DNA of 64,000 bases from Atriophallophorus winterbourni (GCA_013407085.1 JACCGJ010000626.1:152722-216721); one strand, 5' to 3'. Counted from the first letter of the stretch, positions 39,331-50,095 are shown. The notes: a model not told the origin generated them from the letters alone. Numbers and translations: made by a program.

Positions 39331-39518
39331 CTGTCAGCCTTCATACAGATTATTTTGATTGGTTGAATTCTGATTGGTTGCTTCAGCTCTAATAAATAGC
39401 TCTGCAAGGGGTCCGCCGTCACTTTTAATTATGAGCTCTAAAGATATCACTTAGATTTTTCAGGGAACCATTGGCAACAGCGCGATTGGAAGTCTCGTGG
39501 AATTGAACCAGTTGCTGA

Positions 39519-39715
39519 CCTCCAGTTGATCTGTATGAGTTTTTAGGCCACGATCAAATATGTGGTCAGTGTGATTCAGATGAACCACCTGAGCTTGCAG
39601 GGAAAACGATAGAATGGGAGCAATGCCCTTATTGCAACCAGTGTTATCTCTACTGTTTAATCACCACGCCATTTGGAACAGATAGGTGTTGTTTTTATTG
39701 TATGCGAAAGTTTTA
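39519..39715 (+). pseudogene. Cysteine-rich PHD-like exon or remnant
   Basis: About 64 codons encode F-L-G-H-D-Q-I-C-G-Q-C-D, W-E-Q-C-P-Y-C-N-Q-C, Y-C-L-I-T-T-P-F-G-T and C-C-F-Y-C-M-R-K-F before a TAA. The spacing C-x2-C, C-x2-C, C, C-x2-C is that of a PHD-type zinc finger, but the histidine is missing. A 'tttttcag' acceptor lies upstream near 39460. I do not recognise the parent gene; a transposase or LINE ORF1 tail is possible. Confidence 0.4.
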
Positions 39716-40467
39716 ATGATTTAATCATGTTGTGTTTCGGCTAACGGGGCCCCAGTGGATTTATGGTGAGTTTGAGCGTCAAGTAATTCGTGATGGGATT
39801 TTAACTCGTTATCTGCGTTTTAGGAATGGTTTGAAAATATGATTCGTTATACGTGGATCAATACAGCGGTGAATACATTCCAAACGTTAGTTTTTATCGA
39901 TAAACATGTTAACCGTGATGCCGTGTGTGGTGTTCTTCCAGTGAAGTGAACCAACACTCTCGCTGGAAAGCGTGAACGTCTGACAATAGTTTGCACATTA
40001 ATGATCTTGATTCTCTTATCTTTTTCGGTAAAACATACTGCTTTGGATTATACGCAACGAGCTATACGAGGGAGAACATCGTACAGCTAAAAAATAAAAA
40101 TTGTTAGCGGCAACGCAACACGAACCTGCAACTGAATACGTAAGCTTGTATTTACGTTAATCTCCCTAATCTTCTATTATACTGTATATATCTTAATTCT
40201 ATACCTATCTCTCCTCCAGGTGTTGTCATCTCGTGCCTCCGGACACATCGCAATATCAATTTGAGGGTAGAAGAATACGAGGAATAAAAAGTTCACTGAA
40301 ACAAAACTTGCTGTTCAACAAATTTCGAAATATATATTTAAATTCACATCTATTGGCTTTCTTAACCTGAGGCAGTAAATTAGACATGGCATAGTGCGAT
40401 CAAATGCGATAAAATTGTGTATCTAATAATTTCACCACACAGAATATCAGCCTTAAATCGGTGACGG
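39716..40467. other. No feature recognised
   Basis: AT-rich DNA without a coding frame or repeat that I can support. Confidence 0.4.
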
Positions 40468-40647
40468 CAAATTGACACTGGTTTACAAATCTGTATCATA
40501 ATTTAAACGTTACATGAATGCGTTGACATGTCATGTAGGTCAGAAAATTGCACAGTGCAAATTGACACTGGTTTACAAGTCTGTATCATAATTAAAACGT
40601 TACATGAATGCGTTGACATGTCAAGTATGTCAGACAATTGCACAGTG
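40468..40647 (+). repeat. 90-bp tandem duplication, two units
   Basis: Units 40468-40557 and 40558-40647 differ at only a few positions. Each starts 'caaattgacactgg' and ends just before 'ca' of 'cacagtgca'. Confidence 0.85.
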
Positions 40648-41489
40648 CATTGGCAGCGTTATGCGTAACCCAGACTTGTAGCTACTTTGGGGTAGAGAAA
40701 TGCAGACAGTCTATGTGGAATGAAGGTCATTCCATGTAACGAGACAAATGCGATTACATAGAACAGGAGGAGATAATGAGATGTCATTATATGTAGCGAG
40801 ACAAGTGAAATGTCTCTTTCCCCTTCTTACATCATGTGGGAAACTATTCGAATACTTATTGAATTATTACCATCATATGGATATTGTTAAGCTTGTTGCT
40901 TTGCGTACCACTTATCAACTGAAATAAGGCTCGCTGAATCTCATCTAACCGTCTCCACCTGCTGACAGCAAACGGACGGAAACAAGATTTACAGTGTATC
41001 CAGTACAATCAACAGAAATGATGCATTTATCCGGATTTAATTTCACGATAAGATTCTTTCATTTGTCCTGCAAGATTATCGTTGAATTCTATCAAAATAC
41101 ACTAGTATACAAAATGATTCATGAAAATAGTTTACTTTTCCAACAAGATCAATGTGCGTTAATTTGTTGTTGCTCCTTCGTTTGATTTAGACATGACCTT
41201 AAATAAAAGTACAGCCTACGGTATACTACCAGCCGAAAGGCTAAGCTTGTTGCAAACCATTGAGGTCAACATGGGAATGTTTCGTAGCGGACAAACTGGT
41301 CGAGAAAAGTTGAATTTGTTTTTCGGAATGAAACTTGCTCTAAGCAGACCGTAAACGTGATACATAAAATGAATATTTTGCAACATTAAAGATATACGGA
41401 TAACAGACGTTTCACTGTTTCGTTTCAACTAAATTACATCTGCATAGTTTGTTGTTATCTGTAATGAATTGTATTGAATTGAATTAAGT
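40648..41489. other. Unassigned DNA with a diverged R3 end at about 40920-40985
   Basis: 'aaggctcgctgaatctc...gtctccacctgctgacagcaaac' matches the end block of R3 with changes in the ribozyme core (CTGCTGA). The rest shows nothing recognisable. Confidence 0.4.
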
Positions 41490-41794
41490 GAAATACCACT
41501 GGATTGCAATATGGATAAAATAATTCGAAGTGTCTTTTCATCTTCGGAAATGCAAACAATTAATTAGCAACTGTTGCAAAATTGGGGATGAATTTAGAAT
41601 AAGTAAGTAAGTAAGCATCCTTCAGAATGAATTTCGAGAAAACAAATAAACCATGATAACAAGATAATATGACTTCAGGATCCTCATTCGTGCAACTCTG
41701 TTTCATTAATCGAGAGTTCAGTGTCACTCTGTAATCTCCACAAACACGGGGCGTTTGTCCATCTCTTTTCGGATGTGTAACTATAGGATCACTA

Positions 41795-42080
41795 AAGTAA
41801 TGTGTTGATCACATCCCCATCCCTTACACACCACTACCGGTTTCTGGCTGTTTGCCGTCGTCAGGTGGAGACAGTAAGATCAGGTTCAGTGAGCCTTGAA
41901 ACAGTGGTAAAGTGGTAAACAAAGTTATGCTTGTATGCCACTGTTATATAATGTTCGTACAACGAACCACGAGGTTCAGACACAGAATCACAAAGTGATT
42001 CTTGGTCAAAGCACTCAAGGCGCTTATGGATGACCAAAGTAATGTGTTGCTCACATCCCCATCCCTTACACACCACTATC
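41795..42080 (-). mobile_element. R3 element: 286 bp with 44-bp terminal direct repeats and 9-bp target-site duplication
   Basis: Flanked by GGATCACTA at 41786-41794 and 42081-42089. The first and last ~44 bp are direct repeats ('aagtaatgtgttg.tcacatccccatcccttacacaccacta'). The distance between the two predicted cleavage sites (after 42077 and after 41835 on the minus strand) is 242 nt. It is thus one ribozyme-bounded monomer plus a short repeat, as in retrozymes. It has no protein frame. Confidence 0.75.
41831..41868 (-). ncRNA. Hammerhead-ribozyme-like motif in R3
   Basis: Minus strand: CCAC, CTGACGA (fits CUGANGA), C-GGC-AAACA-GCC-A (3-bp stem II), GAAA, self-complementary ACCGGT as minimal stem III, A (cleavage), GTGG. 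Stem I pairs CCAC with GTGG. The first stem II pair is mismatched, which may weaken it. Confidence 0.5.
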
Positions 42081-42789
42081 GGATCACTAGTTATTGCTAA
42101 ATGAACAGGTTTTATGTTCATGCCACCGGAATGAGATGCACACTGACGAATTGAATCTTGTATTGCATGAGACTAAAATGTTGATAATGAACTTGTAGGC
42201 AAAAAGGAAAAGTCAATTTTAAGTGGTTTTAGGGATTTTAAGCCAAGAATAGTTGCACCAGATTTCGGGACAATGAATGTACACTTGACTGGTTTGGCAG
42301 TACCATGTCTGACCGGAATAAAGCAAACTCCAACAACAGGTACAGAATGTCCTGTAACACCGTGAATCAAAATGTCACATTGATAAATTTAAACATCAGC
42401 GGAAAAATGTTTAAAGTCATTCAATGAAATTAATGATTACAGACTTCCTGTATCAAGTATAAATTCTTGGGGACCATAAATACTGAATATACGTTTACCA
42501 ATATGAGACACTGCGGATGGTAAGACTGATAATGATAGTGAACCGATTCGATTTTCAACAAAACTTTTGGAAATTATTGATCATGTTTAACATGCCTTGG
42601 ATTTCCAAGAATAAAATTTATTTATTTATTCATTTATTTATTTATTGACGACTTTGGTATCATTACTATGCACATAACATGTCTTCGAATTTCGACAAAC
42701 TAACTGAACATGTCCAAGTCCACCACATTCAAAACGTTTAGCATTACGAAATGGACAAGTAAATCGCCAATGTAACAATGCAAATTTAT

Positions 42790-43112
42790 TCGTCAATTTA
42801 TTCTGGAATTGCGTGTGGCTTATCTGTTTCACCAGCTGTATTTCAAGATGTAATGAACAATATTGTCGATGGTGTCGCTGGTGTCGAAGTCTATCAAGAC
42901 GATATTATTATTCATGCACCCGATAATCGTGTTCACGATCAACGTTTATTAGCTTTACTCTCTCGTCTTAAACATTATAACGTGAAATTAAATCCAGATG
43001 AATGCATCATTCCTGTTGATGAGATTGATTGTCTCGGATACTGTGTATCGTCTAATGGACTGAGGCCAGACCAGAATCGTCTTGAACCTCTTTTAGTGAA
43101 CTTCGATCGGTA
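42790..43112 (+). pseudogene. Gypsy-E reverse transcriptase, plus-strand fragment
   Basis: Codons give G-L-S-V-S-P-A-V-F-Q-D-V-M, the catalytic Y-Q-D-D-I-I-I-H-A, and L-N-P-D-E-C. It is the palm of a Gypsy reverse transcriptase with Y-Q-D-D for Y-x-D-D. The frame ends at the RTE insertion (43113) and continues at 46608. Confidence 0.75.
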
Positions 43113-43134
43113 ATAGGATACTGACTTACTTGAC

Positions 43135-45062
43135 TTAATCCCTTGAGTTCCTGGAGGAACATAGGGCCTCGGCAACTTGTCTCCACTTTGGTCTGTCCAT
43201 AGCAGCCAGTTTGATGTCGTTCCAGTTAAGTCCACACTTGCGGATTTCCTCTTCACACGAGCGCTTCCAAGATAGCCTTGGGCGTCCGACCCGTCTCTTC
43301 CCGATTGGGTTCCATACCAGAGCATGACGCGTGATGTCATCATAAGGTTTCCGCAAGGTGTGCCCAACCCATCTCCACTTTCTTCTACTGATCTGCTGGG
43401 CGATCGGGTCCTCAGCAGCAATCTGCCACAGGTCTTGATTCCTTATCTTTTCTGGCCATTTTACCCCAATAATTCGACGGAGGCAATTATTGTGGAATGA
43501 TTGCAAGCGGCCAGAGGACTTTGCTGTCACTCGCCAGGTTTCCGATCCATAGAGTAGCACGGATTTGACGTTGCTTCTGAATATACGGAGTTTCGTGCGT
43601 TTTGATAGAACCTTCGACTCCCAAATGGGTTTCAAAGCTATGAACGCGTATCTTGCTTTGCCGATTCTGGCGACTATGTCTTCGTCCGTGCCACCACTTA
43701 TTGAAACAATGCTGCCGAGGTAGACGAATTGCGTGACGTCTTTGACTGCTTTACCATTGATGGTGATTGATGGGTGCTCATCAGTTAGCACACGGAGGAC
43801 TTCTGTTTTTTCGGTATTCACGCGTAGTCCTGCATATGAAGCAAAGTGTGCTAGTCTATCGGTCTTTCTCTGAAGACGTTGGGGGTCACGTGATATCAAG
43901 CAGACATCATCAGCGTATTCCAGATCCTCCAAATGCTCGGATTCCTTCCAATCGATACCATTCCTCTCACCTTTTACTGTCTGTTTCATTATCCAGTCTA
44001 TTACCAACAGAAAAATCATTGGGGACAACAGGCATCCCTGGCGAACGCCAGTCTCAACTCCAAATGGATCGGTCAGTCTTCCGTTGTGAATTACCTGACA
44101 GGAGGCACCTTCATACAGCTGCTTTATGAGGTCCATGTACAGCGGTGGGACCCCATAGTGTGGCAAAAGCTTCCATATGAATTCGCGGTCCACACTGTCG
44201 AAGGCTTTCTCAAAATCTATGAAGTTGAGGCAAAGAGGCGATTGCCATTCAATGCTTTGTTCAATTATTATGCGGAGGGTCGCAATTTGGTCGATGCCAG
44301 ACTTTTGTTTTCTGAAGCCTGATTGCTCTGGCCGTAACACTTGGTCGATAGCGTCGCGCAAACGCATAAGGATGATGCGTGTAAGTACTTTACTAGGGAC
44401 TGAGAGCAGCATGATACCTCGCCAGTTTTTGCATAGCCTCAGATCCCCTTTCTTAGGAAGTTTGACCAAATGACCTCTCTTCCAATCATTTGGGACCCGT
44501 CTTTCTGACCAGATTTTCTGCAGCAGAGGAAGTAACATATCAGCCGAGGTGTCCAAATCAGCCTTCAGAGCTTCTGGTGGAATCCCATCTGGGCCTGGTG
44601 CTTTGCCATTCTTTAGTGATTTTAAGGCAGAAAGGATTTCATTTCGACCGGGGGGGTCGGTGTTTACGTCTAGCAAATTTGTTGCAGGTGGGATGTCAGT
44701 GACTGAAGTAGGTGCTGGTCGATTTAGGAGTTCCTTGAAGTGCTCCATCCATCGCTTTCTTTGCACCGATTCCTGACTGATAAGGTTACCTTCACCGTCC
44801 TTTATTATTTTGCCGTAAGGTATTTTCCTTCCTGATAAGGTTCTGGTAATGTTGTAGACGGTGTTCAGGTCTCTCTTTTCTGCTGCATTTTCCGCCTCCG
44901 TTGCCAGCATTTCATAGAACCGCCTCTTGTCACTTCTGGCACTTCGTTTCACGTCTTTATTTAGAGAGCCGTATTGTTTGATCAGTTGGTTTTTCTGCTT
45001 GGTGTCCTTACACCGGAGGATCTGTTGTTTCAGCTACCTTCTCGAGTTGATCAGTGTCCAAG
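43135..45062 (-). pseudogene. RTE copy 5 reverse transcriptase
   Basis: An uninterrupted 605-codon frame (44952-43135) carries K-A-P-G-P-D-G-I-P-P, N-W-R-G-I-M-L-L, E-Q-S-G-F-R, F-I-D-F-E-K-A-F-D, G-V-R-Q-G-C-L-L-S-P, Y-A-D-D-V-C, L-L-Y-G-S-E-T-W and the C-terminal W-V-G-H-T-L-R-K-P block. Upstream the same frame runs to the endonuclease but has a TAG near 45020 (R-R-stop-L-K). Confidence 0.85.
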
Positions 45063-45064
45063 TC

Positions 45065-46165
45065 TCACTCGAGATCCACTCTTTGTCTTTCTTCACCCGT
45101 TCTGCCAATTACGTGCTTACAAGTGTCTTGCCAACAGTCTTTCAGAGCGGTCCAGTGTTCATTTATTGGGAGCTCAGGGGTTAAGTTGTTGAGCGATTCG
45201 AATCTGTTTTTCAGTGAGATTGAGAAAATCTCTCTTGTACGCTCTTCCCTTAGTTTCTGCGTGTGGTACTTTACACTAGGCCGACTGCCGGTTTCGCTGA
45301 AAGCTCTCAACTTGATTTTAATTTTGGCCATTAGAAGGTAGTGGTCTGAAGCAACATCCGCACCTCGCATTACGCGTGTATCAAGGAGACTATGTCTCCA
45401 TTTTCGTGAAATCGATAGGTGATCGATTTGATTGGCAGTAACACCATCAGGTGATGTCCAGGTGGCCTTGTGGATGTTTCGGTGTTGAAAGATGCTGCCT
45501 CCGATGACCAGATCGTTGAGCGCGCAAAAATCTGCGAAAAGTTCACCGTTTTCATTCATTTCACCTAGGGCATGCGTACCCATCACAGATTCTCTCCCTG
45601 TGTTGTCTGGACCCAATTTCGCGTTCATGTCACCCATCAAAATCTTGATATCTCGCTTGGGTGTCTTGTCTAGGACAGACTGCAGACGCACGTAAAATTC
45701 TTCTTTCGACTCAAGGCTAGCATTGTTTGTGGGTACATAACATTGAATTACCGTCACATTTCTCCCCTTGGAGTTGAATCTGGCTGTGATTATCCGTGAG
45801 TCAACGGGTTCCCATCCAATGAGAGCGCCCGCAGCTATTGGGGATAACATAATGGCGACGCCTTCCGAATGACTATGGTTCTCATCTTCATGACCTGAGT
45901 AAATAATCCGTTCCCCGGATGTCAAAACCAACATGCCAGATCCATTCCATCTACTTTCACATATTCCCAGCAGTTGTATACCATACTTTTGCATTTCTTT
46001 CGCGACCTGTGCAGCCTTTCCGGTCTCATACATCGTACGGACGTTCCATGTGGCAATCTTTGTTGTTGCTTTCATCGACAGAAGATTCATCTGCTGACTG
46101 GCTTCCGGTGGGCTTTCACCAGTCTGCTTCATTTTTACCTCAGATGAGGTTTCTTCTCGATTCAA
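45065..46165 (-). CDS. RTE copy 5 endonuclease
   Basis: The 366-codon frame contains A-T-W-N-V-R-T-M, C-E-S-R-W-N-G-S-G, Y-V-P-T-N-N-A, M-G-D-M-N-A-K-L-G, Q-I-D-H-L-S-I-S and S-D-H-Y-L-L: all blocks of the apurinic-type nuclease. A missing base near 45100 puts the linker to the RT out of frame. An ATG at 46163 is a plausible start. Confidence 0.85.
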   Translation of the reverse strand: MNREETSSEVKMKQTGESPPEASQQMNLLSMKATTKIATWNVRTMYETGKAAQVAKEMQKYGIQLLGICESRWNGSGMLVLTSGERIIYSGHEDENHSHSEGVAIMLSPIAAGALIGWEPVDSRIITARFNSKGRNVTVIQCYVPTNNASLESKEEFYVRLQSVLDKTPKRDIKILMGDMNAKLGPDNTGRESVMGTHALGEMNENGELFADFCALNDLVIGGSIFQHRNIHKATWTSPDGVTANQIDHLSISRKWRHSLLDTRVMRGADVASDHYLLMAKIKIKLRAFSETGSRPSVKYHTQKLREERTREIFSISLKNRFESLNNLTPELPINEHWTALKDCWQDTCKHVIGRTGEERQRVDLE

Positions 46166-46594
46166 GCATGGAGATCTTACTTTGGTATGACATGTTGCTT
46201 TGGTTTCAGTAGCGGTTTGAGGTTTTTACAGAGTGGGGTTGCTGACCCCGCGTCTAACCCTCCTCCTTTTGCAGACGGGCTTGGGACCGTCCTCGGCGGA
46301 GTATTGTGATTGTGTAATCCGCAGGAAGCGGAGGTTTGGAGTCAGGGTTTCCATCCCCTAGATGGACTGCCCTCCCAGGCTGACGAGCTCCATCTACCCG
46401 AAGCGAACTGGTTTTGAGGCGCCAGTCACCCGCCTTCGCCCTTTCTCCTGTCAGTAGAAGCAGTTCCGCCACGAGCAGGCCAGAAGTTGGGCTTCCGTTG
46501 TCAGAGGCTATTTGAGACGCACGCCGTATGGGGGCATTTTGTAGGTAGCGGGAGCTTATCCCCACCACCACCCCCGGCTTTGACAACCTTGGGA
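46166..46594 (-). other. RTE copy 5 5' region
   Basis: A 110-codon frame (46586-46254; V-V-V-G-I-S-S-R-Y-L-Q-N-A-P) could be a short ORF1 or only leader sequence. I do not recognise a domain. Confidence 0.4.
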
Positions 46595-46607
46595 ACCGGT
46601 AATAGGA

Positions 46608-47606
46608 TAGCTACAATATTATTCTAAATTCATTCCAAATTTTGCGACAGTTGCCAATTCATTGTTTACATTAATGAATGCTACAACGTTCGAGTGGTCT
46701 TCCGAACATGAAAAGACACTTCGGGATATTTTATCCATATTGCAATCCAGTTCTGTACTTGAACCGTTTTTACCAAATATTTTGGTCCGATGATGGCTGC
46801 AGTTAAACGAGGTTGGTAAGCCACATCCAAGAAAAAAATATCCAGCGTACTATCAGCGCCGTGATGAATTATGTGTAATACCCCAATTTCAGTTGTGTGT
46901 AAATGATCGTATTGTTATTCCTCCCTCACTTCGCAAACAAATACTTGATGATTTGCATTCGGGAAACTCAGGTATTGGAAAAATGAAATCTTTAGCCAGA
47001 TAATTATGCTGGTGGCCCGAGATTGATACTGATATCCGCAGAACTGCTCCTTCATGCTATTCCTGTAAGCCGAAAACATTGTAGCTACGCTAAAACGTGC
47101 AACTTACTTTTGTTCTCCAACAGCATTTAATGAACTTGATCGTTGTATTGACAATTTCTTTCTTCAATATCGCAACAGTAAACATTCAACTACTGGAAAT
47201 AAAATATCCATGTTAGCGAAATCTCGATCCTTGAGATCGAATCTGCTGGAACTAGGATCGGTCGAAGTATCATACTATAGTGAAAATGATTACCGTCCAA
47301 GTACCGGTATTGTATTGAACAACATCGGAAGAAATATGGTAAAAATACTTGATCTGGAAAACGGAACTTTGCACAATCGTCATGCAGATCAAATCATCTA
47401 CCAAGATTCACGTCAGTTGCGTTCTTATACTGGTTGCGTTAGCAATCATAACACAACACCTCCAGATTCTTCCGAGAATACTGAATCAAGTGAATTTGTC
47501 AGACGATCTGAAAGACTGAGGAGCAAACCTATTAAACATTACAAAAATCCGAGGACGATTAGGAGCTGCGGTGGATGTGATGATTATTTGAATAACAATC
47601 AATAAT
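46608..47606 (+). pseudogene. Gypsy-E plus-strand pol continued: RT thumb, integrase ends
   Basis: After the RTE: M-N-A-T-T-F-E-W-S-S-E-H-E-K (RT thumb, about 46675), then L-H-S-G-N-S-G-I-G-K-M-K and C-W-W-P-E-I-D-T-D-I (integrase zinc finger, about 46955-47060), then 47210-47605 (V-E-V-S-Y-Y-S-E-N-D-Y-R-P, H-A-D-Q-I-I-Y), the C-terminal domain. RNase H and the integrase core are missing, and stops occur. Confidence 0.7.
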
Positions 47607-47689
47607 AATCAATAATTCTGTAATTCAAAATTCTCGTTGTTAGTTACATTAATTAATATACACTGTGTGATTGAGTGACCGTGGTTAAT

Positions 47690-48320
47690 TCTCAGTTCTA
47701 TTCCTGGGTTAGTTATTTCGCTCAATTCAATACAATTCAATCGACAATGTAACTTGCCACAAAATGCACATTATCCAATCTTCTGATTTTAAAAATTGGA
47801 TTTGTTTTTTGCTGAATTTGCTCATTCTGTCTGGTTTTACTTAAGAATCACTTCGCCGTTTTGGTCGGTTGCTCAACTGACGTTTAGATTTGGAAGTTCC
47901 AAACAAAACAGATTGAGTGTCGATTAGTTTCTTTTGCAAAATCTTAATAATGTTCACATATTCTCTTAACATTTTCAAAAGCTGGATTATTCAACATCAA
48001 TAACTGACGATATAAATCGGGTTCGTGGACACCAGCAATTGAACGATCTCTTAAATGATCATATAGTTTATCTTCGAATGTACAACGTGCAGCTTGTGTT
48101 TGCAATTCCAAAGTAAATTGACAAATAGATTGGTTTTCTTGTCTTTGCATTGTGTTGAAGTGAGCACGTTCGGCAATTTCGAAATTTTTCGGAGTGACAT
48201 GAGCTAATATAATTGATTTCAATTAATTGAAAGTCATTTTATCGCGTGGGATAGGAAATGATAAATTTTTCAACAGAGCATAAGCATCTTTTCCTGCTGA
48301 AGTGAGAAAAGGCGCAGCAA
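47690..48320 (-). pseudogene. Gypsy-E Gag, minus strand
   Basis: Frame 48222-47944 has F-N-T-M-Q-R-Q-E-N-Q-S-I-C-Q-F and L-R-D-R-S-I-A-G-V. Upstream to 48320 is A-G-K-D-A-Y-A-L-L-K-N-L-S-F-P with one stop. Downstream C-A-F-C-G-K-L-H-C appears in a shifted frame near 47750. It is a Mag-like Gag separated from its protease by the inverted pol segment. Confidence 0.65.
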
Positions 48321-48369
48321 TAATTGAAATAGACATTTCACCCTTGGTAAGACATTGAATTGAAAGATC

Positions 48370-48960
48370 AACGTTGGTTTCCATCCCAATACAATTGTAT
48401 TCATCACGATTCCTCTATAGTTATAATATAACACATTCCGTTGATACGCTTTATGCGTCACAGTGATTCGGTGATTGAACACTGTTTTACGTTGTACAAA
48501 CAACATGTAACAGTGCCATTCAATTATAACTTTGTGTACCATTTGTCAACTGTTTCGAGGCTCATTGCAACTAATCTAACTGTCTCAACCTGATGAAGGC
48601 AAACAGGAAGAAACCGTTAGTGACGTGCAAGTGCGAGTATATGAGCAACACATTACTTTGGCTATAAAGCTATAATCATGAATACAACTCACTGTTCGCT
48701 AAACATATCACACTCTAGACAAACATAAATCGAAACACTGTTTATTCGGTTAAATGCCAATTTCAATGAGCATCATAAACAACATCACAACAATCGTTTC
48801 AACTAAATTACATCTGCATAGTTTGTAGGTGTCTTACAAGGTTACCGTTGATTTCAATCACAATACAATTGTATTCATCACGATTCCTCTATAATAAGCT
48901 TTGTGCTTCACAGTGATTCGTTGATTGAACACCGTTTTTAGATCAATTCTTTTCACTTTG
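48370..48960 (+). repeat. R3-related repeats
   Basis: 48380-48660 carries 'cacagtgattcggtgattgaac', 'aacagtgccattcaa' and the ribozyme-like end block CTGATGA-AGGCAAACAGGAA-GAAAC at 48590-48614, whose stem I no longer pairs. 48850-48960 is a second partial unit ('gtattcatcacgattcctctat', 'cacagtgattcgttgattgaac'). Confidence 0.55.
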
Positions 48961-49059
48961 TAAGTAGTCACATCCCAAAATGTTTTTTCACTTAATAAAG
49001 TCAAATTAGAAGGTGTACAACATCCAAAACTACTGTTAGCCGTCACACAGGTTGTTTCC

Positions 49060-49543
49060 GTCAGGTTCTTTTGAGCGGTTGAATTCTGATTGGTTGCATC
49101 AGTCAAAACTACTGCCAGCCTTTATACAGATTATTTTGATTGGTTGAATTCTGATTGGTCAAATTAGAGGGAGTAGAGATAATGTCAGCCCCTTAGGAGA
49201 GGTAGCTTGCTTAAAAGAACGTTGCAGCCGGCTAGATTTGCGCGCTATCCCGTTGCCTGCTGTAGTCTCAGAACTTATATTTGCTCTCACCACAAATGCA
49301 TACGTTTGGGCAGCTGCAAAATCTGACGCTATTCCTTGGCTTTTGGCAAGCGGCGTCAGTTGCAGCCTCATGACAGCCGGAACAATACCACTGCAACCAG
49401 CGGTATTTTGCATAAATCCAGTAGTGGGGTTTATGTATGCCTGAGCAGCTAGGTTGAGCCCGACGCTTGCAAGCTTTGCACGCGATATCCTTAGCCAACA
49501 TTTTGCCACATTTTTCGTTAAGGCAGGTATTTTGTGAACTCAT
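49060..49543 (-). pseudogene. CR1-A-type ORF1 N-terminus with PHD-like finger
   Basis: The minus strand starts M-S-S-Q-N-T-C-L-N-E-K-C-G-K-M, then I-A-C-K-A-C-K-R-R-A-Q-P-S-C-S-G-I and W-Y-C-S-G-C: C-x4-C, C-x2-C, (H replaced by Q)-x2-C, C-x2-C. After a frameshift near 49270, S-F-K-Q-A-T-S-P-K-G follows, like K-Q-A-S-S-P-K-V in the remnant at 36493. Such fingers are known in ORF1 of several CR1-group LINEs. Confidence 0.6.
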
Positions 49544-49767
49544 ATCTATCAGTAAAAGGTGAGTAATGATAGTTCAGTAGAAAAGTACAAGCTGATTTTA
49601 TTACTGGCGTAATTAATCAGAAAAATATCAATGATAAAATATAAAAGTTATTCTATTTTACTGCAAATTCAAGGAATAGCAAAAATTCGTAATGATATTT
49701 ATCGGAGCTAGGGAAATACAATCAAGTTGAACTTACCGCGCAGGGCTGAAGGTGGCTTAAAGCCAAT
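49544..49767. other. No feature recognised
   Basis: Short AT-rich stretch between the ORF1 piece and R2. Confidence 0.4.
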
Positions 49768-49990
49768 CAGTTTCAGTATCAGTTTCAGGGCGATAGTCGA
49801 CCAAGTCAAAACGAGTGCCCAGATTCTTTCGGAGGTGTGCTTGAAAACACCCACCACTACCAGGATTGATTCGTAAGTAACACAGGCGTGTGTAACTGTG
49901 AATAGGAGATGGGAGATGTCTCATCACCGAAAGGTGAGAGAGTTATGCATGTTGCATGTCCAATCGAATGAAAAGACGATGAACAGCAGT
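49768..49990 (-). repeat. R2 repeat, diverged
   Basis: Left end 'agtttcagtatcagtttcag', core 'cccaccactacca', hairpin 'ctcatcaccgaaaggtgag' near 49920-49940. Same orientation as the other two copies. Confidence 0.55.
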
Positions 49991-50095
49991 TTATTTTCAC
50001 AAATGCGATAAAATGAAAAAGAAACTCTTTTTTGTGTTTCAAAAGGTTTTTCGAATATTTTTGTGTTTTTTATCATAAAAATGAGGGATTTTGTT

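Larger units (their letters stand above)
41490..42830 (-). pseudogene. Gypsy-E, minus-strand remnant: zinc knuckle, protease, RT
   Basis: Reading leftward: F-T-C-P-F-R-N-A-K-R-F-E-C-G-G-L-G-H-V-Q-L-V-C (knuckle, about 42790-42690); E-F-I-L-D-T-G-S-L (protease active site, about 42440); C-T-F-I-V-P-K-S-G-A-T-I-L-G-L (protease end, about 42280-42220); D-P-I-V-T-H-P-K-R-D-G and R-V-C-G-D-Y-R-V-T-L-N (RT start, about 42090 and 41790-41700); and an RT thumb piece at 41490-41610 that is the inverse of 46610-46760. R3 splits the RT at 41795-42080. Stops and deletions are frequent. Confidence 0.7.
43113..46594 (-). mobile_element. RTE copy 5, full length, with 13-bp target-site duplication
   Basis: CGGTAATAGGATA lies on both sides (43100-43112 and 46595-46607). 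The 3.48-kb length suits a complete RTE element. The 3' end has short repeats 'aagtcaagtaagtca'. It lies in the Gypsy-E reverse transcriptase. Its ORF2 has one frameshift and one stop, so it is recently dead. Confidence 0.88.

Noticed and set aside
45000..45070. Frameshift between RTE endonuclease and RT as a programmed event
   Set aside because: RTE ORF2 is normally a single frame, no slip heptamer is visible, and an additional in-frame TAG shows ordinary decay.
43767..46212. Plus-strand open frames over RTE copy 5
   Set aside because: Antisense shadows of the endonuclease and reverse transcriptase frames, with no motif.
47210..47605. Independent host gene of 131 codons
   Set aside because: Its composition and position after an integrase zinc finger identify it as the C-terminal integrase domain of Gypsy-E.
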